Below are positions 1 through 12,345 of a DNA stretch of 44,225 nt, one piece after another (position 1 is the first letter of the stretch; every line of letters begins with the position of its first letter). The position numbers were made by a program, and so were the translations under genes. This stretch comes from Thermoflexus hugenholtzii JAD2 (GTDB lineage Bacteria > Chloroflexota > Limnocylindria > Limnocylindrales > Limnocylindraceae), in the NCBI GenBank assembly GCA_945862225.1, contig CAMAXG010000004.1:1-44225 (forward strand), in the 5' to 3' direction. Below the pieces are notes generated by a model. That model saw only the letters and a list, made by a program, of their open reading frames with translations. It searched no databases and was not told the DNA's origin.

Positions 1-395
<395 letters not shown>

Positions 396-439
396 TCAAG
401 GTGGGGCGTTCGGGGATTCCCGAACGAGCCTGACGGAGT

Positions 440-1354
440 CTATCGCAGGCGGCGGCGGAACGGGGAACTGGTTTGGCGCCCTGCCCAGATGCCCAAAAGG
501 ATGAGTGCGCCGCCGAACGCCTGGATTGGCGCAGGGGCCTCGCTGAGCACGATGGCCGAGACAATGACGGCGAGGAACGGCACCAGCAACTGGAAGCTGG
601 CAACGCGTGAGACGCCAACGATCGGCACCGCCGTGAAATACAAGACGTTGGCCAGGCTGCTCGAGCCGAGCGTCGAGAAGACCAGGCCAAAGATGGCGAC
701 CGGTGGTGGCGCGACAAGCCCGTCGAATTGCCCAGCGGCAATCGCAGAGATGAAGAGCGCACCGCCACCGAAGATCATGCTCCAGGCGGTCCAGGCAATT
801 GCGCCAACGCGCGGAATCACGCGCGCTCCTGACAGTAGGTAGACGGCCCAGCAGACCGCGGCGGCGAGTGTCATCAACACCCCGGTGGTCTCGCCGCCAA
901 ACGCACCCGCCCCTTCTCCAAGGGCAACGGCCACAACGCCGGCAAAGGCGATGATGCCGCCTACGGCAACCGCAGGCTTCAGAGGATCGATGCGCAGTAG
1001 TGATGCAAGGATCGCCGTAAGAAACGGTGTGACCGCAATCAGCAGCGCACTCGTGCCAGCATTAATGGTGCCGAACGCACCCGCCCAGAGAAGTTGATAG
1101 ATGCCCTGTCCGATCACACCAAAGAGTGCGGCTGCAAGCAGGTCGCGACGTGCCATGCGCACATTTGAACCACGCATGAGCGCCCAGCCGAGCACCAAGA
1201 TGCCCGCCGCAGTGATGCGAATCGCAGAGAACGGCAGCACGGGCCAAACCAGTACTGCCGATTTGACAACGGTGAAGTTGACGGCCCAGGTCGCCATGGC
1301 GACGAGCACGCCGAGTTCAGCAACGGCGCGGATGCTCAGCGGGGCGCGGCTCAC
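440..1354 (-). CDS. EamA/DMT-family transporter
   Basis: 304 aa, about 10 hydrophobic segments, two EamA-type repeats (FTVVKSAVLVWPVLPFSAIRI; ALILLGIWAGR). GTG start overlaps the upstream stop (GTGA). Confidence 0.88.
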   Translation of the reverse strand: MSRAPLSIRAVAELGVLVAMATWAVNFTVVKSAVLVWPVLPFSAIRITAAGILVLGWALMRGSNVRMARRDLLAAALFGVIGQGIYQLLWAGAFGTINAGTSALLIAVTPFLTAILASLLRIDPLKPAVAVGGIIAFAGVVAVALGEGAGAFGGETTGVLMTLAAAVCWAVYLLSGARVIPRVGAIAWTAWSMIFGGGALFISAIAAGQFDGLVAPPPVAIFGLVFSTLGSSSLANVLYFTAVPIVGVSRVASFQLLVPFLAVIVSAIVLSEAPAPIQAFGGALILLGIWAGRQTSSPFRRRLR

Positions 1355-2283
1355 GAAGCGGTGTTCCGGTCGAGCTGCCCCTTCTCACGGGCACGATTGA
1401 TCCCCGCCACAAAGAGGCGTGGCGAGATCAGCCAAATGACGGCGGTGCCCGCGGCAAGGATGAGCAGGAGCTCGTTCGTGGGCATGGCGCCGAGGATACC
1501 TGGTGATGTCGTGCCGAGCAGCGCGCGGCGCAACCCCTCGATCCACCAGGTGATGGGGAGTGCCGCCGAAATGCCTTGCACTGGGTCTGGAAGCACCTCG
1601 AGCGGGAAGATCGCGCCGCAGAGCAAGAAGACAGTTGAGGAGACCGCCTCTGGATACGACCACGCATCATTACGCAGTTGCACGCAGATACCGCCGAGGA
1701 CGATGCCGAGCCCAACAACCGAGAGGAGCCCGAGCGGCAGCACCACTACAAGGAGCAAGAGGTCCGGTCCACCGGCGCGCATTGGCACACCGAGCAGCAC
1801 CCCAGCACCGATCACGATGAGTGCACTAAACCCAGCAATGCTCGCCTTTACCAGTGAGCGGCCGATCGACACTGGAAGGAGCGACGAAGGCGTTGCAAAG
1901 ATGTAGCGAATCGTGCGATAGCGCTCGCGGTCGTCAAGGAGTGCATGCGTTGGTCCCTCAAGTGCAGCGCTGACGATTTGGAAGACAGCCTGTCCGACAA
2001 CAACAAACCCAATCGTTGCAACGTCGAGTGAGCCGCCAATGCTGAGCACGGCGAGAAAGAGTCCAAGAAACGCGAGTGGTCGCACGATGAGGAATGCCGC
2101 AAGGTAGACCGGCTGCGCCCAGTTCCCCTCAATCGCCCACGCGAGTCGCGCCGAGGCGACTAGAGAGCGCGCGGCATCGGCAGCGCCGCCACGCAACGGA
2201 CCGAACGGGCGCACCTCTGGTGTAGAACCTGCGCTAATCCGCACGCGCCAACAACTTTCCACCAGCTCGACCGACCCGTTCAA
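1351..2283 (-). CDS. ABC-2 type transporter permease
   Basis: 310 aa multi-span protein with ABC-2 permease character (FPLEVLPDPVQGISAALPITWWIEGLRRALLG). Exact start uncertain. Confidence 0.8.
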   Translation of the reverse strand: MNGSVELVESCWRVRISAGSTPEVRPFGPLRGGAADAARSLVASARLAWAIEGNWAQPVYLAAFLIVRPLAFLGLFLAVLSIGGSLDVATIGFVVVGQAVFQIVSAALEGPTHALLDDRERYRTIRYIFATPSSLLPVSIGRSLVKASIAGFSALIVIGAGVLLGVPMRAGGPDLLLLVVVLPLGLLSVVGLGIVLGGICVQLRNDAWSYPEAVSSTVFLLCGAIFPLEVLPDPVQGISAALPITWWIEGLRRALLGTTSPGILGAMPTNELLLILAAGTAVIWLISPRLFVAGINRAREKGQLDRNTAS

Positions 2284-3124
2284 TGTGCGCGAGTAGCACT
2301 CGCCCGATCACGCCGAACACGATCGTCATCACCAAGAGAATCAGCAACTCCACACCCACGGGCAAGATTCCCGTTGCGGCGAGTTGTGGCACCGCAACCT
2401 GGCGGAGCGCATCAATTGCTGGGGCGAGTGGCAAGATGCCGAGCGCGACCACCCCTGCGGTACCCATTGAACGTACTGGTGCGTAGACGCCGCCAAGGAG
2501 TTGCATCGGCTCGTTCAAGAGGCTGCCGAGGTGATCTGCTTCGCGACCGGAGATCAGGAAGACCGACGAGAGGCAGACGCCGAGCGAGTACATCGCCGCC
2601 ACCCCCGCCAGAATCACCAGCGCAAGGAGGAACGGGTCGGCGACCTGGTACTTCGCGCCGAAGAGGAGCACGCCCGCCACGGTGATGATCACCGCTCGAA
2701 TGACCACGCCGAGCGCACCGCCGATCGCCATCCCGAGCGCAATTGCGCCGAGGCCAACGGGGGCGGTGATATAGAGGAGAAGGTTCCCGGAGTCACGCTC
2801 CCAGTGGAACTGCGCCCCCATCATCCAGACCACGGAGATCCAGAAGGAGAGGAGTGCCGTCGCCAAGATCGTGGAGGCGATCCAGGCCTCATCCACCCCG
2901 CGGGAGCGGAGCAGGAAGACGATCGAGCACATGCCAAGAATCGGGAAGACGAGATCAAAGAAGAGCCAAGATGGTTCGCGTGCTGCGCCGATCACGCGCG
3001 GATAAGCGCGTGCCACCACCGAGACAAAGGCGTGACGGATTCGGCGCCCCAAGCTCCAGCTGGTCTCTTCATGAATGCGCGAGATAAGTGAAGCGGCTTC
3101 AGCGCCGACGACGCTACTCCCCAT
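2234..3124 (-). CDS. ABC-2 type transporter permease
   Basis: ORF opens at 3160, but an internal ATG at 3124 overlaps the ATPase stop (ATGGGGAGTAG). Six-span ABC-2-like permease (LLNEPMQLLGGVYAPVRSMG...PLAPAIDALRQVA). Confidence 0.8.
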   Translation of the reverse strand: MGSSVVGAEAASLISRIHEETSWSLGRRIRHAFVSVVARAYPRVIGAAREPSWLFFDLVFPILGMCSIVFLLRSRGVDEAWIASTILATALLSFWISVVWMMGAQFHWERDSGNLLLYITAPVGLGAIALGMAIGGALGVVIRAVIITVAGVLLFGAKYQVADPFLLALVILAGVAAMYSLGVCLSSVFLISGREADHLGSLLNEPMQLLGGVYAPVRSMGTAGVVALGILPLAPAIDALRQVAVPQLAATGILPVGVELLILLVMTIVFGVIGRVLLAHIERVGRAGGKLLARAD

Positions 3125-4151
3125 TGCTCGCCTCATCTGATTCGCTAATGCCTCGACCAACGAGTTGCACGAAGACTTCTTCTAGGGTTGGTTCACTCTT
3201 CGAGATCTCTTGCAGGTGTGCGCCACCTGCAGCGAGTGCACTGATCACGCCACCGAGTGCGCCATCTTCCTTGAGGCCGATTGCGAGCCGTCGCATTGGC
3301 GATCCGACGCCAGAGGCGTCGCTACCATCGGCATCTCGCGCCGCGACTGAGATCACGCCAGGGAGCGCGCGCAACGAGTCCAACGACATCGATGCAGGGA
3401 GTGCGTCAATGCCAACAACAAAGAGTGCATCCTTCTGCACCATGCGCTTCAGTTCCGTTGGTGTCCCCTGCGCCAAGATGCGCCCGTGATCGACGATGGC
3501 GATGCGATCGCACATCTCATCTGCCTCGGCCATGTAATGCGTGGTGAGCAGAACGGTTCGACCGGGCTGCTCTGCCTGAAAGGCGCGCACGCGATCGCGC
3601 ACGTCGCGCGCGGCCGAAACGTCGAGACCGATCGTCGGCTCGTCAAGAAAGAGGATCCACGGGTCGTTCAAGAACGATCGTGCAAAGTTCAACTTCTGTC
3701 GCTGACCCGTTGAGAGGGCGCTGATCTTTCGATCGCGAATCTCTTCAATGCCGAATGAGGCGATCTGCGCATCAACCTTCGCCATCCCCTCGCGGTACGG
3801 CAGACCGTAGAACTGGGCGAACATCGCCAGCTGCTCGCGAACGGTCAGCAGCCCGTACCCCGAGAAGTCGCCGCCGGCGACGAGGTTCATGATCCGGCGC
3901 ACGCGTGCCGTCTCGGTGACGACATCCAGGCCGAAGATCGAGGCGGAACCGGTGCTCGGAAGGAGAAGGGTGCTCAGGATTTTGATGAGCGTGCTCTTCC
4001 CCGCGCCGTTGGGGCCAAGCACCCCGAAGAGCTCACCCGGCTCAATGCGCAGGTCGATGCCATCTAGCGCGGTGACGGGGCCACCTTTCGCATCAAAGAC
4101 GCGGCCGATCCCGGTGGCCTGAACGGCGGCAGGCGAGGTAGATCCCGACAT
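3114..4151 (-). CDS. ABC transporter ATP-binding protein (drug/daunorubicin-exporter type)
   Basis: Walker A GPNGAGKST, signature LSTGQRQKL, Walker B ILFLDEPTIGLD. Likely start MSGSTSPAAVQ at 4151, after a GGAGG-like RBS. Confidence 0.92.
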   Translation of the reverse strand: MSGSTSPAAVQATGIGRVFDAKGGPVTALDGIDLRIEPGELFGVLGPNGAGKSTLIKILSTLLLPSTGSASIFGLDVVTETARVRRIMNLVAGGDFSGYGLLTVREQLAMFAQFYGLPYREGMAKVDAQIASFGIEEIRDRKISALSTGQRQKLNFARSFLNDPWILFLDEPTIGLDVSAARDVRDRVRAFQAEQPGRTVLLTTHYMAEADEMCDRIAIVDHGRILAQGTPTELKRMVQKDALFVVGIDALPASMSLDSLRALPGVISVAARDADGSDASGVGSPMRRLAIGLKEDGALGGVISALAAGGAHLQEISKSEPTLEEVFVQLVGRGISESDEASNGE

Positions 4152-4217
4152 AACTCCTCCTTGGGCGGGGTGGTGCCACGTTGCCACTCGGTTGCAACGG
4201 CGCAAGTGGAGGGAGTC

Positions 4218-4223
4218 TACAAT
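4218..4223 (+). promoter_or_regulatory. possible -10 element (TACAAT) upstream of tkt
   Basis: TACAAT hexamer in the divergent intergenic region. A TTGCAA lies upstream, but the spacing (about 20 nt) is longer than ideal. Confidence 0.3.
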
Positions 4224-4300
4224 CTCCCTGCAGCACCGTGGCGCACGTGTTCAACTCCGCGCCGACGGCTCACCTGCCTTATTGATGGATGGAGAGACCC

Positions 4301-6349
4301 ATGGACCAGCGCCTCGACCAGTCGGCCGTCACCACAATTCGCACCCTTGCCATTGATACGGTGCAGGCGGCGAACAGCGGACACCCTGGCGCTCCGATGG
4401 GCTGCGCACCGATGGCGCACACCATCTGGTCACGCCACCTTCGACATGCACCGTCAACGCCGAGCTGGTTCAATCGCGATCGCTTCGTTCTCTCCAACGG
4501 ACATGCGAGCGCACTCCTCTACTCACTCATTCATCTCGCCGGCTACGGCCTGACCCTTGATGACCTCCGAGCGTTCCGCCAGTGGGGCTCGCTCACCCCT
4601 GGGCATCCAGAGTTCGGCCTGACCGCCGGCGTCGAAGCCACCACCGGCCCACTCGGCCAGGGGTTCGCAAACGGCGTCGGTATGGCCATCGCAGAGCGCC
4701 GCCTCGCCGAAGAGTTCAACCGCCCAGGACACACGGTCATTGATCACCGCGTCTTCGCGATCGTCTCCGACGGAGATCTCCAGGAGGGGATCGCCTCTGA
4801 AGCCGCCTCGCTCGCGGGGCACTTGAAGCTCAGCAAGTTGATCTACCTCTGGGACGACAACCTGATTCAGCTCGACGGGCCAACCTCGACCGCCTGGTCA
4901 GAGGATGTGCTCAAGCGCTTTGATGCCTACGGCTGGCACACCGCGCGCGTTGAGGATGGCAACGACATCGAAGCCATCGATCGCGCCATTGATTGGGCGA
5001 TCGCCGATGAGCGACCGAGCCTGATCGCAGTGCGAACCATCATCGGCTTCGGTTCACCGAACAAGGCGGGGAGCCAGAAGTCACACGGCGCACCACTCGG
5101 TCCTGATGAGGTGAAGCTCACCAAGGCCGCTTACGGTGTTGACCCAGAGGCAACCTTTGCGGTGCCTGCTGATGTTGCCGCCCTCTATAAGGAGCGCAGC
5201 GATCGCGGTGCAACCCTGGTCGCTGAACACACCAAGAAGCTCCTCGCCTACGCCACCGCCTTCCCTGCCGAGGCCGCTGAACTGCAGCGCCGCATGGCGG
5301 GAACGCTCCCGGCCGGCTGGGAGAGTGCGCTACCGAAGTACGAGCTTGGTGGCGATGCGCCAACACGCAACGTCAGCCAGTCGAGCATCTCGGCGCTCGG
5401 CGCAGTCCTTCCAGAGTTGATCGGTGGCAGCGCCGACCTCTCGGAGTCGAACCTCACCGACATCCATGGCGGTGGCAAGTTCACCGCGACCGAGTCGGGT
5501 CGCAACATTAGCTACGGCGTGCGCGAACATGCGATGGCCGCAATTGCGAACGGCATCTCGTATCACGGTGGGCTGATTCCATTCGTTGCAACGTTCCTGA
5601 CGTTCAGCGATTACCTGCGCGGCGCTCTGCGCCTCGCAGCGCTCGCAAACCTCGGCAGCATCTTCGTCTTCACGCATGACTCGATTGGTCTCGGAGAAGA
5701 TGGTCCAACGCACCAGCCGGTTGAGCACTACGCCGCGTTGCGTGCGATTCCAAACGTGCGCTTCTTCCGCCCTGGCGATCCAAACGAGGCGGCAGCGGCA
5801 TGGGGCGTTGCCGTTGAGCGACGACATGCACCAACGGTGCTTGCCTTCACGCGACAGAAGCTGCCAGTACTTGCTGGCTCCATCACTGGTGCCGCAGCTG
5901 GCGTGCGACGCGGTGCCTATGTGCTTCGCGAAGCAACAGGTGCCGCGAAGATGATCTTGATTTCGACGGGCTCAGAGTTGCACCTCGCCGTTGCCGCGGC
6001 GGAGCAGCTTGAGGCCGCCGGCACCCCAACGCGCGTTGTCTCGATGCCCTGCCCGGAACTCTTCGGCGAGCAGGATGCGGCGTACCGCGAGTCGGTACTG
6101 CCAGCTGCGCTTCGTGCACGCGTTGCCATTGAGGCGGGTGTGAGCCTTGGTTGGGACCGCTGGTCGGGCACCGACGGCGCCATCATTGCGATGGACCGCT
6201 TCGGCGCATCGGCGCCTGCGCCAACCCTCTTCAAGGAGTTCGGCTTCACCCCAGAGCGCATCGTGGAGATCGCCAAGGGCGTGCTCGCGGGCAGCGTGCA
6301 CGGCGTCGTTCCGACGCCGCACCTGCACGATGGGCATCAGGTTCGCTGA
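4301..6349 (+). CDS. tkt: transketolase
   Basis: [68 protein letters not shown]. Start at 4301 (after GGAGAGACCC) preferred over 4289. Confidence 0.97.
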   Translation: MDQRLDQSAVTTIRTLAIDTVQAANSGHPGAPMGCAPMAHTIWSRHLRHAPSTPSWFNRDRFVLSNGHASALLYSLIHLAGYGLTLDDLRAFRQWGSLTPGHPEFGLTAGVEATTGPLGQGFANGVGMAIAERRLAEEFNRPGHTVIDHRVFAIVSDGDLQEGIASEAASLAGHLKLSKLIYLWDDNLIQLDGPTSTAWSEDVLKRFDAYGWHTARVEDGNDIEAIDRAIDWAIADERPSLIAVRTIIGFGSPNKAGSQKSHGAPLGPDEVKLTKAAYGVDPEATFAVPADVAALYKERSDRGATLVAEHTKKLLAYATAFPAEAAELQRRMAGTLPAGWESALPKYELGGDAPTRNVSQSSISALGAVLPELIGGSADLSESNLTDIHGGGKFTATESGRNISYGVREHAMAAIANGISYHGGLIPFVATFLTFSDYLRGALRLAALANLGSIFVFTHDSIGLGEDGPTHQPVEHYAALRAIPNVRFFRPGDPNEAAAAWGVAVERRHAPTVLAFTRQKLPVLAGSITGAAAGVRRGAYVLREATGAAKMILISTGSELHLAVAAAEQLEAAGTPTRVVSMPCPELFGEQDAAYRESVLPAALRARVAIEAGVSLGWDRWSGTDGAIIAMDRFGASAPAPTLFKEFGFTPERIVEIAKGVLAGSVHGVVPTPHLHDGHQVR

Positions 6350-6815
6350 GGTGGGTCGCCGACTCGCCATCGCCGCCGACCACGCCGGAGCCGCTCTCAA
6401 GGCGGCAATCGTTGCCCGTGTTGCAGAGGTCGCACCCGACTGGAGCGTTGCCGACCTTGGTGGCGACGGGAGTGACCCGACCGACGATTACCCCGACTCC
6501 GCACGTGCGGTGGCGGAGCGCATGATCGCCGGTCAGGCCGATCGGGGTCTGGTGATTTGCGGCTCGGGGATCGGCGTCACGATCGCCGCGAATAAGTTCC
6601 ACGGCATCCGCGCCTCGATCGCACACGATCCAGCATCCGCGCGCCAGGGCGTGGTGCACGACGACATGAATGTGCTCGCCTTCGGGGCGAACCTGATCAC
6701 CCTTGAGACGGCGCTCGAAACGCTCGCCGCCTTCTTGCAGTCCGAACCGAGTAGCGAAGAGCGATACCTCCGCCGCACGGCCAAGGTCGCTGACATTGAA
6801 GAGGAGCAGTCATGA
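6330..6815 (+). CDS. rpiB: ribose-5-phosphate isomerase B
   Basis: [14 protein letters not shown]...DLG...[13 protein letters not shown]...[23 protein letters not shown]: the RpiB/LacAB signature. GTG at 6351 is an alternative start. Confidence 0.95.
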   Translation: MGIRFAEVGRRLAIAADHAGAALKAAIVARVAEVAPDWSVADLGGDGSDPTDDYPDSARAVAERMIAGQADRGLVICGSGIGVTIAANKFHGIRASIAHDPASARQGVVHDDMNVLAFGANLITLETALETLAAFLQSEPSSEERYLRRTAKVADIEEEQS

Positions 6816-8590
6816 GCAGCGAACCACGACTCCCGTTCCGCGCGCGCATTGGCCGAGCCTCAGACCTTGCAGCAATCGAGAACACCTTTGAACGCGCTCG
6901 CACCGGTGAGTGGGCGGTACGACTCGCTGCACGCGACGCAACTCTTTGGAGCAACAATGCAGAGGTGCAAGAGAAGATTGCGAATCGCCTCGGCTGGCTT
7001 GATGCCCCTGAGCACTTCACCACCGAGATCCCTTCGCTTGAGGCGTTCGGTGAATCACCGGTCACTGGTGCTGCCACGCGCGTCACCGACTTTGTTGTTG
7101 CTGGCATGGGCGGCTCTTCGCTTGCCCCCGAGGTGCTCGCACGCGCCTTTGCCGACATCACCGATTGGGGGAAGGCTCGTATCTGCGACTCGACCGACCC
7201 TGAGGCGGTGCGAAGTGCAGTCGCTGGGCTGAAGCCAGAGAGCAGCTACTACCTGCTTGCGAGCAAGTCGGGCACCACGACGGAGACGCTCTCCTTTGCG
7301 GCGTATGCGCACGAGCTCAACCAGGAGCAGCTCAGCGCGTCAGGCTCCACGCAAGCGCCTACAGCAAACTTTGCCGCCATTAGCGATCCGTCGCCCTGTG
7401 TTGATGGCATCACCAAGGTGGTCGACACCAGTCGTCTCTTCTTGAACCCCGCCGACATTGGCGGCCGCTACTCGGCGCTCAGCTTCGTTGGCCTTGTGCC
7501 TGCGGCGCTCCTTGGGATTGATCTTGATCCACTCCTCGCATCGGGAAGCGCAGCCATTGCGCAGAGCCGCGATCCAGAGCCAGCGGGAAATCACGCACTC
7601 GCACTCGGCTGCATCATGGGCGCGCTCGCTCGTGAGGGTCGCGACAAGATGACCCTCATCGTTGACGAACCGATCGATGGCTTCGGCGCATGGGCAGAGC
7701 AGCTCGTCGCTGAGAGCACCGGTAAGCACGGCGTTGGCGTTGTGCCGGTTGATGGTGAATCACTCGGTGCCGTGAACGCATACGGCGACGACCGCCTCTT
7801 CGTACGCATCGCATTAGATGGCGGAATCGCGCCACGTTGCGCCGATGGCTCTGCCGTGGACGCGCGACTCGACGCACTCGCGGTAGCTGGTCACCCAGTG
7901 GTGGAGTGGACGCTCAACGATCGCATTGACATTGGTGGAGAGTTCGTGCGCTGGGAGGTTGCCACGGCATTCGCTGGTGCCGTGCTGAATATCAACCCAT
8001 TTGATGAGCCGAACGTGACCGAGTCGAAGACCAACACCGCCAATGTGCTTGCCGAACTTGACGCGAGCGGTGCACTCCCAGAGTTGCCGGCAAAGTGCTC
8101 GGTTGATGGTTTGCAGATCTGGGCCGACGACACGCTCCCCGCTGCATTCGCCGACGACGCAGAGCGGCTCATTGCTGGCCAGCTTGATCGACTTGGCGCC
8201 AGCGGCTACATCGGCATTCAGGCGTACATCGCCACCACGCCAGCGCGCACCGCAGCGCTGACCAAGCTCCGCCTCGCCCTGCGCGACGCGACCGGGCGAG
8301 CCACCACCGTCGGCATCGGGCCGCGCTTCCTGCACTCCACTGGGCAGCTCCATAAGGGTGGGGCGCCGATCGGCTGGTTCCTGCAGATCGTCGCTGGGCA
8401 CCCGCGCGACCTTGCGATTCCAGGGCGGCCGTATAGCTTCGGCCAGCTCATTGACGCTCAGGCACTCGGCGACGTTCGGTCGCTCGCCGACCACGGGCTC
8501 CCCGTGCTGCGAGTGCACCTGGGCAACGATCCAGACGCTGGGCTCACGCGCCTCACGGCGCTCATCGAACGGGTGCTCGCAGTTCGCTAG
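6812..8590 (+). CDS. pgi: glucose-6-phosphate isomerase (resembles the PGI half of Tal-Pgi fusions)
   Basis: 592 aa; SIS-type motifs VAGMGGSSLAPEVL, YYLLASKSGTTTETLSF; C-terminal FLHSTGQLHKGGAPIGWFLQI. Confidence 0.85.
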   Translation: MSSEPRLPFRARIGRASDLAAIENTFERARTGEWAVRLAARDATLWSNNAEVQEKIANRLGWLDAPEHFTTEIPSLEAFGESPVTGAATRVTDFVVAGMGGSSLAPEVLARAFADITDWGKARICDSTDPEAVRSAVAGLKPESSYYLLASKSGTTTETLSFAAYAHELNQEQLSASGSTQAPTANFAAISDPSPCVDGITKVVDTSRLFLNPADIGGRYSALSFVGLVPAALLGIDLDPLLASGSAAIAQSRDPEPAGNHALALGCIMGALAREGRDKMTLIVDEPIDGFGAWAEQLVAESTGKHGVGVVPVDGESLGAVNAYGDDRLFVRIALDGGIAPRCADGSAVDARLDALAVAGHPVVEWTLNDRIDIGGEFVRWEVATAFAGAVLNINPFDEPNVTESKTNTANVLAELDASGALPELPAKCSVDGLQIWADDTLPAAFADDAERLIAGQLDRLGASGYIGIQAYIATTPARTAALTKLRLALRDATGRATTVGIGPRFLHSTGQLHKGGAPIGWFLQIVAGHPRDLAIPGRPYSFGQLIDAQALGDVRSLADHGLPVLRVHLGNDPDAGLTRLTALIERVLAVR

Positions 8591-8629
8591 CATCGGGTTA
8601 TACAGCCACCAATAGTGAAGGGGGAGATC

Positions 8630-9525
<896 letters not shown>

Positions 9526-9529
<4 letters not shown>

Positions 9530-11142
9530 GTCCGCAAACGCCCCCTGAGGGGCACGCAACAATTCGCGATCTTCGACTCGGCAAGAAGACGCGAAAGCCT
9601 GCGGCAAAGAAGGGGGCGAAGAATCCGCTGCGCGCCGGGTTGCGCATTGAGCGGGTCCCCGACCCGCATGTGGTGGTCCTCTTCGGAGCAACGGGTGATC
9701 TTGCGCACCGCAAGGTTGTCCCTGCGCTCTTCCACCTTTGGGTTGGCAATCTGTTGCCAGAGCGATTCGCGCTCGTCTGTTTCGGTCGACGACCGTTCAG
9801 CGATCAAGAGATCCGCACATCGCTCCGCACCTCACTCGATACGCATGCGCGCATCACCCCAGTAGACGAGGAGAAGTGGGCGGCGTTCGCTGCACGCATC
9901 ACCTATCACCAGGGTGGCTTTGACGAGCCGGCGGCGTACGCATCGCTGTCGACCAAGCTTGCCGCTATCGACACAGAGTCTGGCACCGACGGGAATCGCC
10001 TCTACTACCTCGCGACACCGGCTTCGTCGTTCCCAGAGATCGTGCGCGGTCTCGGTGCGGCGGGCTTGGATCACGAGACGGCCGATGGCGGCTGGCGCCG
10101 CATCGTTATCGAGAAGCCGTTCGGCCGAGACCTTGAGACGGCGGTCAAGCTGAACCGCGAGGTTGGCAAGGTCTTCCGTGAGTCGCAGGTCTATCGCATC
10201 GACCACTACCTCGGCAAAGAGACGGTGCGCAACATCCTGATCTTCCGCTTCGGCAATCTGATCTTTGAGCCGATCTGGCACCGCCGCTACATCGACCATG
10301 TGCAGATCACCGTGGCAGAGTCAATCGGCGTTGAGGGACGCGGCGCATTCTACGAAGAGACAGGGGCCCTGCGCGACATCTTGCAGAACCACCTACTGCA
10401 GCTGCTCACGCTGGTGGCGATGGAGCCGCCGGCAAACCTCGAAGCTGAGGCACTGCGCGACGAAAAGGTGAAGGTACTCCGCGCTATTCGACCGATCCCC
10501 GTTGAGAAGGTTGATCAGTCGGTGGTTCGCGGCCAGTACGGCCCAGGCTGGGTTGGAGCGACAGAGACGTCTGCCTATCGCAGTGAGCCGGCGGTTGACC
10601 CTGCCAGCGAAACCGAAACATTTGTTGCGGCACGCCTGGAGATTGATGACTGGCGTTGGGCGGGTGTCCCCTTCTACCTTCGCGCGGGGAAGCGTCTTCC
10701 AAAGCGGGCCACCGAGATCGCGATCCAGTTCAAGGATGTACCGCAGCGCCTCTTCCCTACCGTTGGCGAGGAGCCTGAGTCCAATCTGCTCGTTATTCGC
10801 ATTCAGCCCGACGAAGGGATCCTGCTGAAGTTCGCCGCGAAGGTTCCAGGCTTGGGCATTGATGTTCGCCCGGTCAACATGGACTTTGCCTACGGTTCAG
10901 CCTTCACGGTTGAGAGCCCCGACGCCTACGAGACGCTGATCCTTGACGCACTGTTGGGCGACGCGTCGCTCTTCACGCGCGCCGACGAGGTTGAGGCGGC
11001 CTGGCGCATCGTTGACCCAATCATCGACGCCTGGATTGCTGGCCCAGAGCCAGAGATGCCGAACTACACATCGGGCACCTGGGGCCCCGAGGCCGCAGAC
11101 GAGCTCCTCACCCGAGAGGGGCGCCGCTGGCGCCGCCTCTAA
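9526..11142 (+). CDS. zwf: glucose-6-phosphate 1-dehydrogenase
   Basis: VVLFGATGDLAHRKVVPALF, RIDHYLGKETVRNILIFRFGN. GTG start at 9526 overlaps the gnd stop (GTGA). The longer ORF from 9343 lies inside gnd and is unlikely to be real. Confidence 0.95.
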
Positions 11143-11163
11143 GCCGGCAGAGGCGCAACACCG

Positions 11164-12345
11164 ATGAGCCTCAACTCCATCCTCGCTTCGTCACTCCGCT
11201 GGTCTTCAAGCGCCACCACCGTTGCTGAGGCTGACGCACTCCTCGCCAAGCTCTGGGCGAGCAGCGAGGCGCGCCGATTCCTCGTCTCTGACTCGCCTGC
11301 TGACGCAACCACGGCCGAGCCGATTGCGGTGCGCACGGGCGTGATGAACCTTGCCGTTGTTGCCAACGGCGCAGAACGTGCTGCGCACGCGGCCTCCATC
11401 CTGGCGACGCTGCCGCGCAACCCATCGCGCACCCTCTTCATTGTTCCGCGTGACCCAGAGGGTCCCGCCACCTTCGCTGCACGACTTGAAGTGTTTTGCG
11501 CAGTGACACCACGCGGTGACGGCACCTCGGCATGCACCGAGTTGCTCTGGATTGATGTTGGTGGCCCTGCGGCGCATCACCTCGCCAGCATCGTGCCGCC
11601 GCTCTCCCTCCATGATCTACCGACGCTTCTCTGGTGGGATGCCCCAGTAAACGCAGCTGAGAACGACGTTCGTCAACTCTTGCGCGGTGTTGACCGCGTG
11701 ATCATTGATGGCGCGACGCAACCGAGCGACGGCCTCGCAACCATTCACACCCTCTTCGCCGCAGCAGAGAGCGCCGGTGTCGCACTCACCGACTTCGCAC
11801 TACTGCGCCAGGGGCGTTGGCGCGACTCTATCGCCACGATGTTCGACGAAGAGGCGGCGACTCCATTCCTGAGTTCCATCAACAAGATCTCCATTGACTA
11901 CTCAGGCGGAAAGGGCTCCAGCGCGTCAATCAATGTTGTGCGACCCGCCTATCACGTGGCGTGGCTCGCCTCACGGCTTAAGGCTTCAATCAAGACGCCA
12001 CTGCACTTAGGAGAGGGTCCAGGGTGGCGTGCTGAGCTGCATGACCCACTACGTCACGCAATTGCCGTTGAGTTGAACCCCGTTGAGTCGGTGCTCGGCG
12101 CTGGCACAACGATCGCGGTACGCATTGCTGCTGATCGGCGAGGCGATCACTTCGATCTTGAGGTACGTGCCGATTCCACCTCAACCCGTGCAATCGCAAA
12201 GATCAACGGGGCCGTGGTGCATGAGCGAACCTTCCAGGCACCACGTTGGACCGAGGCGACACTGCTGAGTGAGTCGCTCGAATTTGGGGAAGTTGATCCT
12301 CTCTCGCCGGCGATCCTTCGCACCATGAGCGCGCTGATCGGATGA
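11164..12345 (+). CDS. opcA: glucose-6-phosphate dehydrogenase assembly protein OpcA
   Basis: 393 aa, directly between zwf and pgl; RTGVMNLAVVANG...LPTLLWWDAPVN... is OpcA-like. Confidence 0.85.
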   Translation: MSLNSILASSLRWSSSATTVAEADALLAKLWASSEARRFLVSDSPADATTAEPIAVRTGVMNLAVVANGAERAAHAASILATLPRNPSRTLFIVPRDPEGPATFAARLEVFCAVTPRGDGTSACTELLWIDVGGPAAHHLASIVPPLSLHDLPTLLWWDAPVNAAENDVRQLLRGVDRVIIDGATQPSDGLATIHTLFAAAESAGVALTDFALLRQGRWRDSIATMFDEEAATPFLSSINKISIDYSGGKGSSASINVVRPAYHVAWLASRLKASIKTPLHLGEGPGWRAELHDPLRHAIAVELNPVESVLGAGTTIAVRIAADRRGDHFDLEVRADSTSTRAIAKINGAVVHERTFQAPRWTEATLLSESLEFGEVDPLSPAILRTMSALIG

